Assembly: GCA_015056565.1 (NCBI GenBank)
Contig: SVGB01000008.1
Span: 40,324 to 104,323 of the forward strand
Length of the DNA stretch: 64,000 bases
Source of the DNA: Butyrivibrio sp.
GTDB taxonomy: Bacteria > Bacillota > Clostridia > Lachnospirales > Lachnospiraceae
Reading direction: 5' to 3'
In this document: positions 42,412-51,626 of the stretch, in pieces
Layout of the letters: every line of letters starts with the position of its first letter
Numbering within the stretch: the stretch's first letter is position 1
The notes under the pieces: model-generated
The model's input: only the letters and a program-made list of their open reading frames with translations
What the model was told of the DNA's origin: nothing
The model's database searches: none
Position numbers and translations under genes: made by a program

Positions 42412-43431
42412 TTATTTGATACCGTCGTCGTTGTTGTTCTTGTTTCCAATCTTCATTCTCTCATGTCCGCCAAGCTTGTTGGCTGCATCCTGATCTCCGC
42501 GAAGAATAGCATTAACAATCTGCATTCTAAATCCTGCATCTATAAAGTCGCAGTGCTTGCAGAATGGATAGTTCTGTCTGCCCTCGGCGATCTGTCTTCT
42601 CACCTGCTGGAACTTCTCAGACCCCCATGCCTCCTTAAGAGTCATCTTATTCAGGTCGCCAAAATCTGTTACCTCAAAGTTGTCACAGCAGCAAAGTCCC
42701 ATCTTGCCATTTGGCATGATCCACATATCTGTAAATGGAAGAAGGCAGGTCTCTTTTATAACCTTTTCAGTCTCTTTCTTGTTTGGAGCACTACCTGCTC
42801 TGTTAGTAAGAACTTCCTGGAGATATCTCATCTGGATCTGGATATCAAGGTCCCTAAACTCCTCCGGGTGAGCCTTAACGTAATCATACAGCTCCTGGAT
42901 ATTCTTGTGGAGCTTCATCTCCATGGAATAGTTGTTGATAATGAGCTGATTGATGTATGGAGCAACCTCTTTTACCTTGTCGATATTAAGGATAAGGCCG
43001 TTGGTTGACATGAAGATAAAGCTGTCAGGGAGCTTCTCCCTTGCGTACTTGTGCCTCTCCACAATCTTGGTGTCAAGAAGTGGCTCATTATTGCCATAAA
43101 GTGTCAGATGTCCCTTGTAGCCCCAGTCTGCCAGCTGATCAATGATACTCTTATAAAGCTCATCATCTATCTTGCAAAGAGGTCTTTTCTCCGCATGCAC
43201 ATTGGCAGTACAGAATGCGCAGGTTGAATTGCACCTGTTTATTGTCTCAATATTTACCACATTGGGCATTGGAACTTCCTTTGCATTTAAGAAATAATCA
43301 CAGTAAGCCTTCTGGGACTTACTCCTTGTGACAAACTGCATCTTAAGATATGCATTACTTGCAAGCATAGGAAAGTGCTTCCTTGCAAACCATCCAAACT
43401 TTCCCATGAAACTGTTAACTCTTATTGGCAT
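42412..43431 (-). CDS. Radical SAM/SPASM domain protein
   Basis: A 339-residue enzyme with the radical SAM cluster motif CNSTCAFC (C67, C71, C74). A SPASM-type C-terminal region follows, with CLLPFTD, MGLCCCDN and FCKHCDF cysteines for auxiliary clusters. NEPLLDTKI and STNGLIL fit the TIM barrel. SPASM enzymes modify peptides or act as dehydrogenases and epimerases; no precursor peptide is visible nearby. Placement between a GT2 and GT-C proteins suggests sugar or carrier modification. AAATC spacing at the start is preceded by GAGGAG. Confidence 0.85.
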   Translation of the reverse strand: MPIRVNSFMGKFGWFARKHFPMLASNAYLKMQFVTRSKSQKAYCDYFLNAKEVPMPNVVNIETINRCNSTCAFCTANVHAEKRPLCKIDDELYKSIIDQLADWGYKGHLTLYGNNEPLLDTKIVERHKYAREKLPDSFIFMSTNGLILNIDKVKEVAPYINQLIINNYSMEMKLHKNIQELYDYVKAHPEEFRDLDIQIQMRYLQEVLTNRAGSAPNKKETEKVIKETCLLPFTDMWIMPNGKMGLCCCDNFEVTDFGDLNKMTLKEAWGSEKFQQVRRQIAEGRQNYPFCKHCDFIDAGFRMQIVNAILRGDQDAANKLGGHERMKIGNKNNNDDGIK

Positions 43432-43507
43432 TACTAAAATCTCCTCATATTTATTGCTAAATTCTAAAAAATCATCTCATAAGTCTTTTTATTATATACC
43501 ATCTTAA

Positions 43508-45109
43508 CTAGCTATTAAAGCTCACTATCTTTTTTAGCCCATAGGCAGCATATGGAAGCCAGTATATGTAGTACCTCATGGCATATCTTGATGATCCTTC
43601 CCAGAACTCATGAAATACAATCCCTCCAAATATCAGGATAAGGATCAGCATCTCCTGATGGGATACGCTTTTACCGCTTAAAATGGCCCATAAGTAAACA
43701 GCCACTCCAATATAACACACTGGCATAAAAACATTCATGATCCATATAAGGACAGGACATCCCTTGTCAGAGCCAAAGACAAGATAATCCCTGAGAGCAG
43801 AATCTTTGTCCACATGCCTGCTTACAAGGTCAAGGTTGTGAGTTGATATACATACTGAATCTGCCCACTGGGTTGTAAACTTTCGTAAAAAAAACTTACC
43901 TGCATGAAGGGGTCTATGGGCAAAGTCTAAAAGTGTTTCCTTAATGTTCTCTTTTGCTGCTCTTGCAGTAGCCTCTGTATCAAAGCCATTCTCTGCAAAA
44001 ACGTCATAATTGTATCTGTTATACCATCCAGGTTCCAATCCGCCTTCATTCTGAAGTCCCATGGCTATATGAGACCAGGAGGGTGAACCGTCAGGGATCG
44101 CTTCAAGACCTGTAAGATTGCAGTAGTATTGGTTAACTGCAGCCTTAGATACAAAAGTAATTATTAGCAGCAAAGCTCCCACTATGAGAGCTGACAAGAT
44201 GCGCCCCCCAAAAGATGGCTCAATCTGCTCATTGCCGTCTTTACCATCTTTACTATTTTCTGTACTCTTACTGTTATTTCCAATCTTGCTGTCATCCAAA
44301 ATGCTCATGATCAGCACTACCAAAAGAGCTATCAGCGCAATCTCACAGTTAGTCTTGATTACCACTGCAGCAGCTATACTGACAGCAGATAATACACCAT
44401 ACCTTATCCTGCCCCTTTTTAAATACAGGATCATCATGTACAGCGCCAATGTCTGAGGAGCCATACTGAGAATATCCCCATAGATATATGTGACGTAGTT
44501 ATAAAAGAACAGTGCTCCGCAGGATAAACAAGCCATTATTCCGCAGATCATCTTATCTTCAAATAATTCCCAGGTAATCCTATTAAGCATAAAGACTGTG
44601 GCGATGACAGATATGAGCTGAACTATATCCCAGGCAAAGTAGTTACTTGGTCCAAAAAGGCTGTACATCACCTGTCCAAATCCCACATATCCAAGCTGAA
44701 AAGGCCAGGTATAAAGATACCCTCCTGCCCCGGTAAGAGATGAATAGTCACCTTGGGCAAACTGGTTGATCACATCGTCAATGAGCTTAGAGTCATTAAC
44801 TGCCTGAGGTGTGATCGAAATTATCAGCATCATACAATATCCCAGGATAAAGAGTAATGATATGACCAGAAGCAGTCTGTCTTTTTCAAACACCTGCTTT
44901 TTGTGTAAAAGAAAGAGGATGGCAAACACTGCTGCTACAAGGATCAGCAATAGAGGTATGTTCTCTTTTCCATATTGAGGCCAGTCAACATCGTAGTGCA
45001 TATCGTAATAGATCGTTGTAAAAGTACTGACAACAAGCACGATGATCGATGCTATAAAAAGGCAGAACGCTATTATTAAGTTAAACCCTCTGTTTACTTT
45101 TTGGATCAT
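43508..45109 (-). CDS. Polytopic membrane glycosyltransferase, GT-C/GT39-like
   Basis: The start was chosen at ATG 45109 (MIQKVNRGFN), since the longer open frame extends 20 codons into the upstream gene; the overlap is then 29 bp. The 533-residue protein has about twelve membrane segments. DVDWPQYGKEN in the first loop, FAQGDYSSLTGAGGYLY and YIYGDILSMAPQTLALYMMI resemble GT39-type enzymes. A soluble loop rich in Ser/Lys (KIGNNSKSTENSKDG) separates two membrane blocks. The substrate is unknown. Confidence 0.68.
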   Translation of the reverse strand: MIQKVNRGFNLIIAFCLFIASIIVLVVSTFTTIYYDMHYDVDWPQYGKENIPLLLILVAAVFAILFLLHKKQVFEKDRLLLVISLLFILGYCMMLIISITPQAVNDSKLIDDVINQFAQGDYSSLTGAGGYLYTWPFQLGYVGFGQVMYSLFGPSNYFAWDIVQLISVIATVFMLNRITWELFEDKMICGIMACLSCGALFFYNYVTYIYGDILSMAPQTLALYMMILYLKRGRIRYGVLSAVSIAAAVVIKTNCEIALIALLVVLIMSILDDSKIGNNSKSTENSKDGKDGNEQIEPSFGGRILSALIVGALLLIITFVSKAAVNQYYCNLTGLEAIPDGSPSWSHIAMGLQNEGGLEPGWYNRYNYDVFAENGFDTEATARAAKENIKETLLDFAHRPLHAGKFFLRKFTTQWADSVCISTHNLDLVSRHVDKDSALRDYLVFGSDKGCPVLIWIMNVFMPVCYIGVAVYLWAILSGKSVSHQEMLILILIFGGIVFHEFWEGSSRYAMRYYIYWLPYAAYGLKKIVSFNS

Positions 45110-46808
45110 CTTTGGTCTTCTTTTTCCTAATACCAACAAATGCCAACAACAGTATAATTGAAGCCGCACTTACGATATAGGACATTTTCTGGATAAAGGT
45201 CTTTCTATATGTTACAAGGACATGACCTACGCCTTCCAGGTCTTCTGGAATAGACACCCTTACATATCCGTTATCATCAAAGGCTTCGCTGACAGGAAGC
45301 TCTCTTAATGGATTATTAGTATCATCCAGCAGATATGCCTTGTAGCCATAGTAGTACACATATGGCATGTCATAATACTCATGATCAAATGGCAACCACA
45401 CGTCAAAGCTCTTGGCGTAATCACTCTTGACGCCTTCTGCTGTGGAGCCCCCATCCGTCCTGGCAGTATTGGGCTCTTTACACTCAGAAGCCTCACACTC
45501 CACAGGAAGCCACTCTCCAAGAGACACCCTCCAGGCGTCATATAAGTTGTCATGGGTGTATTCGATGCGCCCACCTCTATCTATGTTGTAGAAATCAGGT
45601 CTCGCTGTAAACCTCAGAGCAACAATGATAACAACACACAGTACGTAAAAAGCAGGGCCCGGCACAATGATCCATGGCGCTTTTTGAAGCCACCCTTCAG
45701 CTACTACTTCTCTTAAACACATCACCAGGAAAAGAGCTATCATTGCGCAGAGAACAAACTCAAAACGACTTGTATATTCAAAGAAGTTAAGAGTCTGACC
45801 AATCTTGCTGGTCCAAAAAGCTCTGGAACACATAAGCCACATGGTGATGATTATAGTAAAAAACATACTTGTCACATCCAATGGCATTGCTTTTCTTTTA
45901 ATGAGCAAAGCGATATACAAGATGGCTGAAATTACAAAGATAACAAAAATATGTATTCCCAGATTCTCAGTTACCAACTGCTTAAAAGTTAGGATAAACT
46001 TTGAAATATCATAAGCGTTCGCATAAAAGCACTTGAACTTGATGTGGTATACCTGCTCCATGGCTGGAAGCCAATATGCAGTAGAAACAGCCATTGCTAC
46101 TAAGCTGACACCAAAGAGTTTTCCAAGAATCCTGACATTTTTAATGATCACCTTTGCATGCATCAGCACGATCAGTACCATCACAAAAAACAAGGTCAAA
46201 AAGATCATGTTATGGGTTAGGAGCACCAGAAAAATGCCTAAAGCATATCTCACGTAACCCTTTTTCTCATCTTTAAAAGCTTCGTAAAGCCCCACCAGTG
46301 CCAGTGGTAAAAACATGTATGAAAGTAAGTGAGGTATTCCTCCGCCATTAAAGATATTGTGGTCATTGAGAGGAGTTCCCATGTAAACAAGCTCTCCCAC
46401 AAGGGCGATCAGAGTGCTCCCACTTAATCTCTTAAAGCTGTGAAATGTTATGATCCCGCCAATAAAAGACATGATGAACAGATAAACCTTTATTGCTATG
46501 TCATAGCTTACTCCAAGAGCTACTGCAACAGCCGGTGGATAAATCAGAAGATCTGGATAGAAGAATCCAATGCCATATCCAAAATCTTTCATATGTGTGG
46601 GTCTTATCTTAGCTGGAAGAATCCCAGCTTTAATATTGTCTGCCAGGGTCATCACCCTTGCAAAGTGAAAGCTGGTCTCCCCATTTTCCACTAACCCCTT
46701 GCAGTAAAAAGGCATCCAGAACAGTATGACACCGAACAAAATCAATATATAAATGAAAGCGTTGTCTCTGAACCTGTACTTTGATTCAGGTGCATGTTGA
46801 CTTAGCAT
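45081..46808 (-). CDS. Large polytopic membrane protein, PTPS-related (PF10131) type
   Basis: A 575-residue membrane protein. SFHFARVMTLADNIKAG and MKDFGYGIGFFYPDLLIYPP match what I remember of the membrane family labelled 6-pyruvoyl-tetrahydropterin synthase related, which is unrelated to pterin chemistry and looks like a GT-C glycosyltransferase. An extracytoplasmic domain of about 150 residues, rich in acidic residues, precedes a final membrane segment and a lysine-rich cytoplasmic tail. It begins 9 bp after the epimerase gene. Confidence 0.7.
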   Translation of the reverse strand: MLSQHAPESKYRFRDNAFIYILILFGVILFWMPFYCKGLVENGETSFHFARVMTLADNIKAGILPAKIRPTHMKDFGYGIGFFYPDLLIYPPAVAVALGVSYDIAIKVYLFIMSFIGGIITFHSFKRLSGSTLIALVGELVYMGTPLNDHNIFNGGGIPHLLSYMFLPLALVGLYEAFKDEKKGYVRYALGIFLVLLTHNMIFLTLFFVMVLIVLMHAKVIIKNVRILGKLFGVSLVAMAVSTAYWLPAMEQVYHIKFKCFYANAYDISKFILTFKQLVTENLGIHIFVIFVISAILYIALLIKRKAMPLDVTSMFFTIIITMWLMCSRAFWTSKIGQTLNFFEYTSRFEFVLCAMIALFLVMCLREVVAEGWLQKAPWIIVPGPAFYVLCVVIIVALRFTARPDFYNIDRGGRIEYTHDNLYDAWRVSLGEWLPVECEASECKEPNTARTDGGSTAEGVKSDYAKSFDVWLPFDHEYYDMPYVYYYGYKAYLLDDTNNPLRELPVSEAFDDNGYVRVSIPEDLEGVGHVLVTYRKTFIQKMSYIVSAASIILLLAFVGIRKKKTKDDPKSKQRV

Positions 46809-46817
46809 GTACTAACC

Positions 46818-47915
46818 TCAAATCCTATAGTATTCTTTGTACCACTTGGCGAACGCCCTAAGGCCGTCTCTAAGTGAAGTTGAAGGCTTGAATCCAAAAT
46901 CCTCCTGAAGAGCTGTTACATCAGCATAGGTTATCTCCACATCTCCAAGCTGCATTGGAACCAGTTCCTTATGTCCCTCAAAATCATAATCAGATGGCAA
47001 CACTCCTGCTGATATGAGTTCCTGCTGAAGAATATCAACAAAATCAAGGAGATTGACAGGGTCATTGTTACCAATGTTATAGACCTTGTATCTGGCGCCA
47101 TTATCATTCTCGGCAGGAGTTACCTGCATTACATTTATTACGCCCTCGACAATATCATCAACAAAAGTGAAGTCTCTCTTGCAGTTGCCATAGTTGAATA
47201 TCTTAATAGTTTCACCTTTGATAAGCTTGTTGGTAAAGCCAAAGTAAGCCATGTCAGGTCTTCCAGCAGGGCCATAAACAGTAAAGAACCTAAGACCTGT
47301 TGAAGGAATGCCATAGAGCTTGGAATAAGCGTGAGCAAGCAGCTCGTTGGACTTCTTGGTTGCTGCGTAAAGAGATACAGGATTATCTACCTTGTCATCT
47401 ACGCTGTATGGAATCTTTTTGTTGCTGCCATAAACGCTGGAACTTGAGGCATAAACGAGATGCTGAACCCCGCTATATGTGCTGTCTGCCCCACCCTCAT
47501 TGTTTGCATTGTCGTAGGTGTGCCTGCATGCCTCCAGTATGTTATAGAATCCGATCATGTTAGATTCCATGTAGGCATCAGGATTCTCTATCGAGTATCT
47601 GACACCAGCCTGAGCAGCAAGATTTACTACAACCTCCGGTTTAAACTCGGCAAACATTCTGTCCACAATATCTCTGTCAGCGATGCTTCCTCTTACTAGT
47701 TCAAACTGGTCATCGTATTGCGCAGCTTCAGCTATCCTATCAAGCCTGTACTCCTTGATACCTACATCGTAGTAATTATTGACGTTATCGATACCCAATA
47801 TCTGGCACTCAGGGTATCTTTTCATGAGCTCTATTACAAGATTGGCGCCGATAAATCCCGCAGCACCTGTAATAAGAATTCTCTTTTTACTAAGATCTAT
47901 ATTTTTAGTCAGCAT
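46818..47915 (-). CDS. NAD-dependent nucleotide-sugar epimerase, UDP-glucuronate 4-epimerase-like
   Basis: A 365-residue extended SDR enzyme. It has the NAD-binding GAAGFIGANL near residue 17, LAAQAGVRYSIENPDAY, catalytic YASSSSVYG and YAATKKSNE, and RFFTVYGPAGRPDMA. The QAGVRYS and GRPDMA segments are typical of the UDP-glucuronate 4-epimerase (CapI-type) group, which gives UDP-galacturonate. The ATG follows the stop codon of the sugar transferase directly. It probably provides a uronic acid for the polymer. Confidence 0.88.
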   Translation of the reverse strand: MLTKNIDLSKKRILITGAAGFIGANLVIELMKRYPECQILGIDNVNNYYDVGIKEYRLDRIAEAAQYDDQFELVRGSIADRDIVDRMFAEFKPEVVVNLAAQAGVRYSIENPDAYMESNMIGFYNILEACRHTYDNANNEGGADSTYSGVQHLVYASSSSVYGSNKKIPYSVDDKVDNPVSLYAATKKSNELLAHAYSKLYGIPSTGLRFFTVYGPAGRPDMAYFGFTNKLIKGETIKIFNYGNCKRDFTFVDDIVEGVINVMQVTPAENDNGARYKVYNIGNNDPVNLLDFVDILQQELISAGVLPSDYDFEGHKELVPMQLGDVEITYADVTALQEDFGFKPSTSLRDGLRAFAKWYKEYYRI

Positions 47916-49334
47916 TTACTTGGCTCCTCGTCCAAACAACACTACTCCTACTGTTTTAAACAGTATCTTAAAGTCCTCCGTAAGGCTCCAGTTATCAATA
48001 TACTGAAGATCAAGCTTAACTACCTCATCGAAGTCTTCTATGTCACTCCTGCCACTTATCTGCCACAGTCCTGTAAGACCTGGAGTCATGGACAGTCTCC
48101 GTCTGTAGTGTTCATTGTACTGTTCAAACTCTGTTTCTGTCGGAGGTCTTGTACCCACAAGGCTCATATCACCCTTAAGAACATTTAAAAACTGAGGGAA
48201 CTCATCCAGGCTGGTCTTTCTGATAAACTTACCAACCTTTGTTACTCTTGGATCATCCTCCATCTTGAACATAAGGCCCTTCATCTCGTTCTGAGCTTCA
48301 AGTTCCTTTTTCCTCTCCTCAGCATCAATGTACATAGACCTGAACTTGTATATCTTAAAGCGTCTGCCGTTTTTTCCTACTCTTGTCTGAGAGAAAAAGA
48401 CAGGCCCCTTGGAATCCAGTTTGATAGCTGGAGCAAGAAATACTGTTATGATCCCAGTGATAAGAAGTCCCACAACTGCCCCAACTATATCCATCCCCCT
48501 CTTAATGAACAGCCTCTTATAACTAGTCCTGTTCATGGTATAGGTAATAACAGAATATCCCATGAACTTCTCAACCTGAGGCCTTGCCTTGGTTATGGAA
48601 GGAAGTTCAATGTTGTAGTGAGTCGTAACTCCCATCTCCTCAAAGCCTACAAGTATATCCTCGAGATCACTTTGTGAGATGCTTGGAGTGTTGATAAACA
48701 CTTCATCAAAAGGATCTGTTATGAGACGGGAAGTGATGTCCTTAATGCCATTGTGGATATGCACATCGCCGATATACCAGGGCTCGCCTTCATCTCTGTC
48801 AGCGCAATATGCTCTCACCACCTTATAACCCACATCCCCCATCTGATCAGCAAGGTTACTGATAGTTGCTTCCATCTGTTCCTTCTCAGATATGACTACA
48901 ACTCTGGTGATATTCTTTTCATTGGAGATATGTCCCCTAAGAACTCTCTTGAAAATACACCTGACTATAAACGTCAGTACTATATCCATCCAAATAAAAT
49001 TACCAACTACAAATCTGGACAGAATATGGGTCCAACTGAGGAAGAATACGATGACAAGGGAGCCAATAACAATGACAGCTACTGACCAAATAACGGAAAA
49101 AAGCTCTCTCAGATAGCCTCTTTTGATAAAGTCCCTGTTCCAGTCTGCGAGAAAAGAGTATATAACGCAAAATAGGAGAAAGACCACGCACACCATATAG
49201 TGCAGAGTCTTATCTCCATAGTCATTGCGGTTATTATATCTGAGCCATGTGGCGATGAGATATGATATGACAATGCATATCATATCTATCGCCCATAGCG
49301 CATAAGTTTGTAAAGTCTTATACTTCTGATTCAT
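47916..49334 (-). CDS. Polyprenyl glycosylphosphotransferase (WbaP/CpsE type), chain initiator
   Basis: A 472-residue enzyme that transfers a sugar-1-phosphate from a nucleotide donor to undecaprenyl phosphate. It has four N-terminal membrane segments, a central nucleotide-binding-like domain (VVVISEKEQMEATI) and a C-terminal bacterial sugar transferase domain with KRGMDIVGAVVGL, SQTRVGKNGRRFKIYKFRSM, KTSLDEFPQFLNVLKGDMS and LVGTRPPT. Its ATG abuts the stop codon of the superoxide dismutase gene (TAAATG), so the two are translationally coupled. It commits the pathway to a new repeat unit. Confidence 0.95.
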   Translation of the reverse strand: MNQKYKTLQTYALWAIDMICIVISYLIATWLRYNNRNDYGDKTLHYMVCVVFLLFCVIYSFLADWNRDFIKRGYLRELFSVIWSVAVIVIGSLVIVFFLSWTHILSRFVVGNFIWMDIVLTFIVRCIFKRVLRGHISNEKNITRVVVISEKEQMEATISNLADQMGDVGYKVVRAYCADRDEGEPWYIGDVHIHNGIKDITSRLITDPFDEVFINTPSISQSDLEDILVGFEEMGVTTHYNIELPSITKARPQVEKFMGYSVITYTMNRTSYKRLFIKRGMDIVGAVVGLLITGIITVFLAPAIKLDSKGPVFFSQTRVGKNGRRFKIYKFRSMYIDAEERKKELEAQNEMKGLMFKMEDDPRVTKVGKFIRKTSLDEFPQFLNVLKGDMSLVGTRPPTETEFEQYNEHYRRRLSMTPGLTGLWQISGRSDIEDFDEVVKLDLQYIDNWSLTEDFKILFKTVGVVLFGRGAK

Positions 49335-49952
49335 TTACCCCACAGCCTTGTCATAAAGTTCTGTTACTTTTTTCCAGTCAAGAACCTCCCAGAAAGCCTT
49401 AACATAATCAGCTCTCAGATTCTTGTATTTAAGATAATATGCATGCTCCCAAACATCAAGTGCAAGGATTGGCGTTCTGCCTGTTCCCTCACTTATAGGA
49501 TTGTCCTGATTAGGAGATGCTGTCACAAAAAGGTTCCCAGCCTTATCTACAGAAAGGAAAGACCATCCAGAACCGAACTGTCCTACCGCAGCCTTGGAAA
49601 GCTTGTCAACAACCTCATCCACACTTCCAAAAGTCTCATTTATCTTATCGAGGAGCTTGCCTGTCGGTGCTTTTGCTGCATCTGGAGCCAGGGTAGAAAA
49701 ATACAAGTTGTGATTGTAATATCCACCACCCTGATTGCGCAGTCCTTTTCTCAGGGTCTCATCAGCAATGCTATCGAGGCTACCAAGTATCTCTTCTGCA
49801 CTCTTATCTGCTACACCAGCCTTCTCAGCCAGTTCATTAAACATCTTGGTGTATGCAGCATGGTGCTTACCATAATGGGTTTCCATGGTGAGCTGATCAA
49901 TAGTAGGTTCTAATCCATTCATTTCAAAACCAAGTTTAACCTGTTCGAACAT
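49335..49952 (-). CDS. sodA: Superoxide dismutase, Mn/Fe family
   Basis: Detoxifies superoxide to peroxide and oxygen. The 205-residue protein has metal ligands at H26, H81, D166 and H170, second-shell H30 and Y34, and NQD at 149, the glutamine placement typical of Mn enzymes. RNQGGGYYNH replaces the more usual GGGHxNH, so metal use is not certain. ATG 49952 is preceded by AAAGGGG and a clear promoter. It is the first gene of the initiating-transferase operon, an odd neighbour for glycan genes. Confidence 0.93.
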   Translation of the reverse strand: MFEQVKLGFEMNGLEPTIDQLTMETHYGKHHAAYTKMFNELAEKAGVADKSAEEILGSLDSIADETLRKGLRNQGGGYYNHNLYFSTLAPDAAKAPTGKLLDKINETFGSVDEVVDKLSKAAVGQFGSGWSFLSVDKAGNLFVTASPNQDNPISEGTGRTPILALDVWEHAYYLKYKNLRADYVKAFWEVLDWKKVTELYDKAVG

Positions 49953-49979
49953 AACGCAAATCCCCTTTCTTGTTTTTCT

Positions 49980-50009
49980 ATTATAGTAAAGTGTCAGTTA
50001 CTATTATAG
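49980..50009 (-). promoter_or_regulatory. Superoxide dismutase promoter with duplicated near-palindrome
   Basis: On the minus strand CTATAATAG occurs twice, 23 bp apart (49978-49986 and 50001-50009). Each contains TATAAT. The proximal one is placed to act as the -10; the distal sits in the -35 position, or is a second -10 with GAAACA (50031-50026) as its -35. The duplicated near-palindrome may also be an operator. Confidence 0.55.
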
Positions 50010-50029
50010 CAAATTCTAAGCGTATTGTT

Positions 50030-51583
50030 TCATTCATCACCAATCCATTTGCTGGCTGGCCCATATAATGCTTCCCATTCCGGCCGAGGTATCGATCTGC
50101 AACTGTTCTTGCCATAAAACTTGGCAGTCATGGTGTTATCGATATTTGTAGGATCACTGACTATTGGCATCTGCATCAATGGCCCCTGCTCAAGATTAAC
50201 CTCTGGAACAACAACATCAGTTACATCCTGCTGTGTCATCAAAGCTCTTTGAAGCTTCATCTGTATAAGATAATCGTCTGCATGTCCATTAAGATAATAT
50301 TCCAAGCAAACATAGTCGGTATATTTTTTGATGCCATGCCTTCCTGCATAAAGACAGATGCAAAGAACTATGAAAGTCAGCGCTGCTACAATTAAACTGG
50401 CTTTTTTACTCAGTTGCAATTGCCTCTGGACAATAAGCCATCCTTCAATATAAACAATGCATGAAATACTTCCAAGGAAAAACACCCAGAAGTTTAAATT
50501 CAAATATCCTGTGGATACCCTTCCGCCTGAATATAGTCTCGGCGCATACATACTTGCGTTTATCAAAAACACCGTTACCAAAAAAAGTACTGGATGCGAA
50601 AAAACATCTTTCATTTTATCTGGATCATTATCCTTGAGATCAGTCAACGCTCTCCATGAAATCATCGCAATGATCACAAAAGCGAGTAAGACAAAAGTCT
50701 TCCCTCCGATAAAAGAAGTTGCTGCATCTTTAACAGAGAAAATAATGCTCATCACTATTGTCTTTATGATCCCACCCGCAGGCTTTGCACCATGACTGAT
50801 CTCAAACGCGCTTCGTGCTGCGTTTCCAGGAGCTTTCATGCTGATTACCAGTCCGATCATTTCCAAGACTAACGGAATGATCAGCAGCGCATCTCTCTTA
50901 TCTACTTTTCTGGCTACAACAGCTCTTTCTAGCCACAAAACAAGTACCACTTCTGGAAGCAATAACGCAGCCGGATATGTAGCTCCACCGATCAGTGTAC
51001 CCAATAGTATGAGATAAACCAAATAACGTAGTTTATATGTCAACAAGAAATTATCCGCTGCAACTATGCCAAATAGCGCCATGCACATGGGTAATACATA
51101 GTGAATACATCCTACCCACCAAAACGCTAACATTTTCTGCGAAGGCACAAGCTGAATTGAAAACATTAGAAACAATAACGCTATCTTAACCCAATACATC
51201 CCATTAAACTGCCAACGCACCTTCAAAAAATGATGTGCAAATACTAGATAGCATATAATCTGCATAAAAATAAATATATACGGAACAATGACATACGCCT
51301 CATCAGAAAATACTTCCGGATGAAGACAAAACAAAAAACAGTCAAACCATGTCCCCTGCCAACCATGATATATACTTATCGCTGTGCCTATAGCTGCCTC
51401 TATAGCAGCAATAACTGATCCTGTTTCCAGAAAAATCAAATGTGCAGCTGCGCCATAGTTAAAATCATCGCCACTGGCGCAATCGTACTTAGCCATCACA
51501 AAAACAGGTATAAGTGAAAGCAAAAAAGCTATCAACAATAAAGAAACCTGCCATATTTCTTTTTTATTGAACGACTTAACCAT
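50030..51583 (-). CDS. Polytopic membrane protein, DUF6056-like, GT-C candidate
   Basis: A 517-residue membrane protein. ASGDDFNYGAA after the first segment, LETGSVIAAIEAA, FWWVGCIHYVL and SMKAPGNAARSA parallel the proteins at 1986-3443 and 4417-5931. A soluble tail of about 100 residues follows the last segment. It is the last gene of the AT-rich cluster. No dedicated GT2 is adjacent; its donor could come from the two enzymes elsewhere in the window. Confidence 0.7.
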   Translation of the reverse strand: MVKSFNKKEIWQVSLLLIAFLLSLIPVFVMAKYDCASGDDFNYGAAAHLIFLETGSVIAAIEAAIGTAISIYHGWQGTWFDCFLFCLHPEVFSDEAYVIVPYIFIFMQIICYLVFAHHFLKVRWQFNGMYWVKIALLFLMFSIQLVPSQKMLAFWWVGCIHYVLPMCMALFGIVAADNFLLTYKLRYLVYLILLGTLIGGATYPAALLLPEVVLVLWLERAVVARKVDKRDALLIIPLVLEMIGLVISMKAPGNAARSAFEISHGAKPAGGIIKTIVMSIIFSVKDAATSFIGGKTFVLLAFVIIAMISWRALTDLKDNDPDKMKDVFSHPVLFLVTVFLINASMYAPRLYSGGRVSTGYLNLNFWVFFLGSISCIVYIEGWLIVQRQLQLSKKASLIVAALTFIVLCICLYAGRHGIKKYTDYVCLEYYLNGHADDYLIQMKLQRALMTQQDVTDVVVPEVNLEQGPLMQMPIVSDPTNIDNTMTAKFYGKNSCRSIPRPEWEALYGPASKWIGDE

Positions 51584-51626
51584 TTATATTTCCCTAACCT
51601 TAGCTTATCTTTTACCCCCTAAAATA

